From NCBI GenBank assembly GCA_038324115.1, contig JBBQHQ010000008.1:1-34671 (forward strand): a stretch of 34,671 nt of DNA. Reading direction: 5' to 3'. The notes beneath the pieces were generated by a model, which was not told the DNA's origin, made no database searches, and worked only from the letters and a program-made list of their open reading frames with translations. The number at the start of each line of letters is the position of its first letter. The stretch's first letter is position 1. Below, in pieces: positions 31,509 to 34,671 of the stretch. The translations under genes were made by a program, and so were the position numbers. This DNA comes from Gaiellasilicea sp038324115 (GTDB taxonomy: Bacteria > Actinomycetota > Thermoleophilia > Gaiellales > Gaiellaceae).

Positions 31509-32918
31509 TCACGGGGCCGAGCGTACCAAAGCCTCAGGCCGGCGAAGAAGGCCAGCCCGATTCTCGATCCCGAGGAAGCCCGCGATCCCGCCGGCGGCGA
31601 GCAGGACCGCGGTCATCGCCATCCCGATCCGGAAGCCCGCGAGATCGAGCTGCGCGCCCGAGCGCCCGGCCACGGCGACACCGACCGCGGCGATCCCGAG
31701 CAGCCCCGCCACGCGCGCGACCGCGTTGTTGACGCCGGAGGCAATCCCGCTGTCCCCGCGGACCGCGTCGGCCATCACCGTCGAGGTGAGCGGGGCGACG
31801 ACGACGGCGAGCCCAAGTCCGAAGAGGATCATCGCGGGGAAGACGTCGGCGACGTAGTGAACCGACTCGTCGATCCGGACGAGCAGGAGCACGCCGGCGG
31901 CGCAGACGAGCGGCCCGGCGCCCATGAAGAGCCGCGGGCCGAAGCGGCCGGAGAGGGCGCCGAAGCGGCGCGAGAGCGTGAACATCAGGACGGTGACCGG
32001 GAGCCCCGCGAGCCCGCTCTCGAGCGCCGACCAGCCCGCCACCTGCTGGAGGTAGATCGTGAGGAAGAAGAAGAGGGCCGAGAGAGCGGAGTAGACGAGC
32101 AGCGTCTCGATGTTCGCCCAGGTGAAGTTGCGCCGCCGGAAGAGGGCGAGCGGGAGCATCGGGTCGCGCGTGCGCCGCTCCCAGAGGACGAAGCAGACGA
32201 GGAGCACGCCGCCGCCGAGCAGGCCTCCGAGCACGACCGGGCTCGTCCAGCCGCGCTTCGGCTGCTCGACGAGCGCGTAGACGGGGCCGGCGAGCCCGAG
32301 CGCGGTCAGGACGGCGCCGACGAAGTCGACGCGCCGCGTGGCCCGGGAGCCGTCGCTTCCAGCGACCGCGATCCGGATCAGCACCAACGTCGCCGCGACG
32401 AAGGGGACGTTGACCGCGAAGATCCAGCGCCAGGAGGCCACGTCGACGATCTGCCCGCCCGCGAGCGGCCCGATCAGCGCGGCGATCCCGCCCCAGGCGG
32501 TCCAGGTGCCGATCGCGGCGCCGCGCTCCTTCTCGTCGTCGAAGGTGGTCGCGATCACGGCGAGCGACGCCGGGGTGAGGAGCGCGCTCGCGACGCCCTG
32601 GACCGCGCGCGCCGCGACGAGCGTCTCGATCGTCGGCGCGAGCGCGCAGAGCACCGAGGCGACGCCGAAGCCCGCGACCCCGAGCGCGAAGATCTTCCGC
32701 TCCCCGTAAACATCGCCGAGAGAGCCGCCGACGAGGATCAGCGAGCCGAGCGTGAGCAGATACGCATTCACGACCCACTGCTGCCCCGCGAGGCCGCCAC
32801 CGAGGTCGTTCTGGATCGACGGCAGCGCGACGTTGACCACGGTCGCGTCGAGGAGCGCAATCCCCGACCCGAGGATCGCGGCGACCAGCGCCAGCTGCCG
32901 GCGGCGGTTGGCATCCAT
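31509..32918 (-). CDS. MFS drug:H+ antiporter, DHA2 (14-helix, EmrB/QacA) family
   Basis: A 469-residue transporter with the helix pattern of 14-TM drug antiporters. Motif A is visible as LVGGSLGDVYGERKIF (around residue 60). The antiporter motif C is in AWGGIAALIGPLAGGQIVD. The N-terminal helix has LLDATVVNVALPSIQ, typical of DHA2 (motif D1). It exports small hydrophobic compounds using the proton gradient; the substrate is not deducible. No TetR or MarR regulator gene is adjacent. It is divergent from the PII gene (starts 126 bp apart). The C-terminus is basic and Pro-containing, without a further helix. Confidence 0.94.
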   Translation of the reverse strand: MDANRRRQLALVAAILGSGIALLDATVVNVALPSIQNDLGGGLAGQQWVVNAYLLTLGSLILVGGSLGDVYGERKIFALGVAGFGVASVLCALAPTIETLVAARAVQGVASALLTPASLAVIATTFDDEKERGAAIGTWTAWGGIAALIGPLAGGQIVDVASWRWIFAVNVPFVAATLVLIRIAVAGSDGSRATRRVDFVGAVLTALGLAGPVYALVEQPKRGWTSPVVLGGLLGGGVLLVCFVLWERRTRDPMLPLALFRRRNFTWANIETLLVYSALSALFFFLTIYLQQVAGWSALESGLAGLPVTVLMFTLSRRFGALSGRFGPRLFMGAGPLVCAAGVLLLVRIDESVHYVADVFPAMILFGLGLAVVVAPLTSTVMADAVRGDSGIASGVNNAVARVAGLLGIAAVGVAVAGRSGAQLDLAGFRIGMAMTAVLLAAGGIAGFLGIENRAGLLRRPEALVRSAP

Positions 32919-32947
32919 CGGGCGCTCATGCTACGTTCGGCACAGGT

Positions 32948-33018
32948 CGCGCCCCCGACGGCGCGTCCGAGGCTATGGCGCCTCGCAGCTCAGCACCTTG
33001 AGCTGCGGGGCGCTTTTT
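32948..33018 (+). promoter_or_regulatory. Candidate attenuator in the PII-amt leader: two hexaloop hairpins and an overlapping intrinsic terminator
   Basis: Hairpin P1: CGCGCC (32948-32953), six-base loop CCCGAC, GGCGCG (32960-32965). After two bases comes P2: CGAGGC (32968-32973), six-base loop TATGGC, GCCTCG (32980-32985). The terminator has a 15-bp stem, 32978-32992 with 32999-33013 (one G.U pair), loop GCACCT and TTTTT at 33014-33018. P2 and the terminator share 32980-32985 and are mutually exclusive. The nearest + strand gene upstream ends 5.8 kb away, so this terminator cannot serve an upstream gene; it must act in the PII leader. The RBS GAGGAGG at 33033-33039 lies just beyond. Confidence 0.75.
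32978..33018 (+). terminator. Strong intrinsic terminator upstream of PII
   Basis: The 15-bp stem starts GCGCCTCGCAGCTCA and has a six-base loop and five consecutive T's directly after the 3' arm. It is by far the best Rho-independent terminator in the window, and it points into the PII gene, whose start is 27 bases further on. Confidence 0.85.
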
Positions 33019-33044
33019 CGTGGTCCCGAAGCGAGGAGGATGCG

Positions 33045-33395
33045 GTGAAGAAGATCGAGGCAATCGTCGTCCGAGACCGGATCGAGACGGTCATGGACGC
33101 GGTCGAGGAGGCGACCGGCCACGTGGGCATCACCGTTGTCGAGGCAGTGGGGCACGGCCGCCAGCGTGGGATCACGCACGAGTACCGCGGCCGGGTCTTC
33201 GAGTCGCGCTTCCTCCCCAAGGCATACGTGTTCTTCGTCGTCGAGGACGGGATCGTCGACGCCGCGCTCGCGGCGATCGCCGACGCGGCGCGCACCGGCC
33301 ACGAGTCGGGCGACGGGATCAGCTGGGTCACCGACGTGGAGAAGGTCACGCACCACCGGACGGGCCAGAAGATCGAGGAGGTCGAAACCGCATGA
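33045..33395 (+). CDS. PII family nitrogen regulatory protein (T-loop Tyr replaced by Phe)
   Basis: A 116-residue PII protein of the GlnB/GlnK type that senses 2-oxoglutarate and ATP/ADP and gates Amt transport. Family marks: VKKIEAIV start, VVEAVGHGRQRGITHEYRG (Gln40 is the 2-oxoglutarate/Mg ligand position), SRFLPKAYVFF (Lys59) and HHRTGQKIEEV near the end. In the T-loop the usual RGAEYMVDF reads RGRVFESRF, so the modified Tyr51 is Phe52 here and uridylylation or adenylylation at that site is impossible. The GTG start at 33045 has GAGGAGG five bases upstream; the ATG at 33040 meets a stop after two codons. It overlaps amt by 4 bp. Confidence 0.93.
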   Translation: MKKIEAIVVRDRIETVMDAVEEATGHVGITVVEAVGHGRQRGITHEYRGRVFESRFLPKAYVFFVVEDGIVDAALAAIADAARTGHESGDGISWVTDVEKVTHHRTGQKIEEVETA

Positions 33396-34671
33396 CAACC
33401 AAGGAACTGGCAATCGCCACGAGCACGATCTGGGTGATTCTCGCCGCCGTGCTCGTGATGTTCATGCAGGCGGGCTTCGCCTTCCTCGAGGCCGGGCTGA
33501 CCCGGATGAAGAACGTCGGCCACATCGCGGCCAAGAACGTGCTCGTGCTCGCCCTCGCCTCCGTGACCTACTACCTCGTCGGCTTCGGGATCGCCTTCGG
33601 GGACGGCGGCAACGGCCTCTTCGGCGGCTCCGGCTTCCTGCCCTCGGCAGACGAGCTCCTCGCCGTGGGCGCGGCGCCGTTCAGCTGGTTCGGCTCGATC
33701 CCGGCGGCGGCCGGGTACATGTTCGAGGTCGTCTTCGCGGCCGTCTCGCTCGCGATCGTCTGGGGCGCGATGGCAGAGCGGACGCGGCTCTGGGTCTACT
33801 TCGCCTTCGGGGTCTCCTTCACCCTGATCTACTCGGTCGTCTCCCACTGGATCTGGAGCCCGGACGGCTGGCTCTTCGGCCTCGGGATGCAGGACTTCGC
33901 CGGCTCGACCGTCGTCCACTACCAGGGTGCGCTTGCCGCGCTGGCCGGGGCGATCCTGCTCGGGCCGCGGATCGGCAAGTTCGCCGCCGACGGGACGCCG
34001 AACGCGATCCCGGGCCACAACATGGCCTTCACCACGCTCGGTGTGATCATCCTCTGGTTCGGCTGGTTCGGCTTCAACGCCGGCTCGACGCTCTCGGTCG
34101 ACTTCGGCGGCGTCGGCTTCTTCGCCTACGTGGCGCTGAACACGAACCTGGCGGCCGCCTCCGGCGTCCTCGGCGCGGTGATCACCTCGTGGCTCGTGAT
34201 CAAGAAGCCCGACCTCTCGATGATGCTGAACGGCGCGATCGCCGCCCTCGTCGCGATCACCGCGGCGTGCGCGTTCGTCTCGCCCTGGGCCGCGATCGTG
34301 ATCGGCGGCGTCGCTGGCGTGATCGTCGTCCTCGGCGTCCTCGCCGTCGAGCGGATCGGCCTCGACGACCCGGTCGGCGCCCTCGCGGCGCACGGCATGT
34401 CCGGGGTCTGGGGCACGCTCTCGCTCGGGTTCCTGACCGTGCCCTCGCTCGCGGAGAGGCTGGACACGGGCGGCGCCGGGCTCTTCTACGGCGGCGGCTT
34501 CCACCAGCTCGGCGTCCAGGCGCTCGGGCTCGCGGCCGTCGGCGCCTTCACGTTCTCGGCCTCGTTCGGCGTCCTCTGGCTCTTCAAGGTGACGATCGGG
34601 ATCCGGACAGACGAAGACGTCGAGCCCCGCCGTCTCGACGTCGTCGTCGGTGCGGATCCCGATCGTCACCT
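33392..34671 (+). CDS. amt: Ammonium transporter Amt (3' end anomalous, open at window edge)
   Basis: The visible 426 codons encode an 11-helix ammonium channel. FMQAGFAFLEAG is at the N-terminus. The twin pore histidines appear in STVVHYQGALAALAGAIL and AAHGMSGVWGTLSLG. AFTTLGVIILWFGWFGFNAGS and LNTNLAAASG are typical. It is coupled to PII by an ATGA overlap, the classic glnK-amt pairing in which PII plugs the channel. After IGIRTDEDVE the frame runs into reverse-complemented amt sequence (PRRLDVVVGADPDRH), so the true C-terminal tail, normally about 15-30 more residues, is missing. No stop codon is reached. Confidence 0.93.
   Translation, partial: MTTKELAIATSTIWVILAAVLVMFMQAGFAFLEAGLTRMKNVGHIAAKNVLVLALASVTYYLVGFGIAFGDGGNGLFGGSGFLPSADELLAVGAAPFSWFGSIPAAAGYMFEVVFAAVSLAIVWGAMAERTRLWVYFAFGVSFTLIYSVVSHWIWSPDGWLFGLGMQDFAGSTVVHYQGALAALAGAILLGPRIGKFAADGTPNAIPGHNMAFTTLGVIILWFGWFGFNAGSTLSVDFGGVGFFAYVALNTNLAAASGVLGAVITSWLVIKKPDLSMMLNGAIAALVAITAACAFVSPWAAIVIGGVAGVIVVLGVLAVERIGLDDPVGALAAHGMSGVWGTLSLGFLTVPSLAERLDTGGAGLFYGGGFHQLGVQALGLAAVGAFTFSASFGVLWLFKVTIGIRTDEDVEPRRLDVVVGADPDRH
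34587..34671. repeat. 85-bp near-palindrome at the window's right edge (two amt C-terminal segments facing each other)
   Basis: Bases 34587-34605 are the exact reverse complement of 34653-34671. Inside, 34606-34624 pairs with 34634-34652 with three mismatches; the loop is 34625-34633. The left arm encodes VTIGIRTDEDVE on the plus strand; the right arm encodes VTIGIRTDDDVETAGLDV on the minus strand. All three mismatches fall at third codon positions (CGG/CGC, ACA/ACC, GAA/GAC), so the arms are two related but different amt genes, not a simple copy. Confidence 0.9.

Noticed and set aside
32929..32937. Extended -10 promoter TGCTACGTT for PII-amt
   Set aside because: Only a partial match and no convincing -35; plausible in position but not supportable as a feature.
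32941..33018. Known glutamine riboswitch (glnA motif or downstream-peptide motif)
   Set aside because: Those are known mainly from cyanobacteria and have different junctions; I cannot match the conserved core bases in this leader.
34587..34671. Simple fold-back (identical hairpin copy) artefact
   Set aside because: The arms differ at three third-codon positions, so one arm is not a direct copy of the other; a chimeric join between two amt variants remains possible and is reported as a finding.

Overview
The window is about 70% GC, gene-dense and full of 4-bp ATGA/GTGA start-stop overlaps. An ANTAR regulator with an HisKA_2 kinase, an OpcA/Zwf pair, a GSI-alpha glutamine synthetase and SipW-type export genes together suggest an actinobacterium, most likely class Thermoleophilia (Gaiellales/Solirubrobacterales-like). 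That placement is inference from gene content and style, without a marker-gene tree. There is no rRNA, tRNA, CRISPR array or recognisable transposase. No gene-free stretch exceeds 300 bases; the longest (27126-27369) holds a paired-palindrome element.

Layout. 1-1915 (+): end of cytochrome c oxidase subunit I, heme O synthase with an extra N-terminal membrane region, and a 45-residue membrane peptide. 1947-2023: two palindromes that are also inverted copies of each other. 2034-5745 (+): amidase, secreted fibronectin-III-like protein, inositol-phosphatase/HisN-like enzyme. 5712-15213 (-): a tightly coupled pentose-phosphate operon in transcription order FGGY sugar kinase, tkt, rpiB, tal, pgi, gnd, zwf, opcA. 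15239-17998 (-): a receiver-only protein, a SipW-type secreted protein, an ER/SipW-type signal peptidase fused to DUF5305, and a second secreted protein (RTX-like) that shares the first one's putative cleavage-site motif. 18057-20605: an OmpR-type regulator and a CHASE3/HAMP/PAS histidine kinase, convergent. 20625-24024 (+): ABC-F ATPase, ECF sigma factor, DUF4349 membrane protein. 24021-26783 (-): GAF-GAF-HisKA_2 kinase, Nudix hydrolase, ANTAR response regulator, NTF2-like protein. 26874-27125 (+): PRC-barrel-like protein. 27370-31406 (-): ABC-2 exporter, tandem GNAT, glutamine synthetase. 31509-32918 (-): MFS drug exporter. 33045-34671 (+): PII protein and Amt ammonium transporter, running off the right edge.

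How it fits together. The right third is a nitrogen module: glnA, PII and amt, with an ANTAR RNA-binding antiterminator and its kinase a few kilobases away. The PII-amt leader carries two small hairpins with six-base loops followed by a strong intrinsic terminator that overlaps the second hairpin. This is the layout expected of an ANTAR-controlled attenuator, although the loops lack the canonical first-position A. The PII protein has Phe where the modified Tyr51 normally sits, and the glutamine synthetase has Ala at the position of the Bacillus feedback Arg62, so nitrogen control here may be unusual. The second candidate system is the SipW-DUF5305 export locus with two substrates. The right end (34587-34671) is an 85-bp near-palindrome made of two amt C-terminal coding segments facing each other, so the amt 3' end is either rearranged or misassembled.
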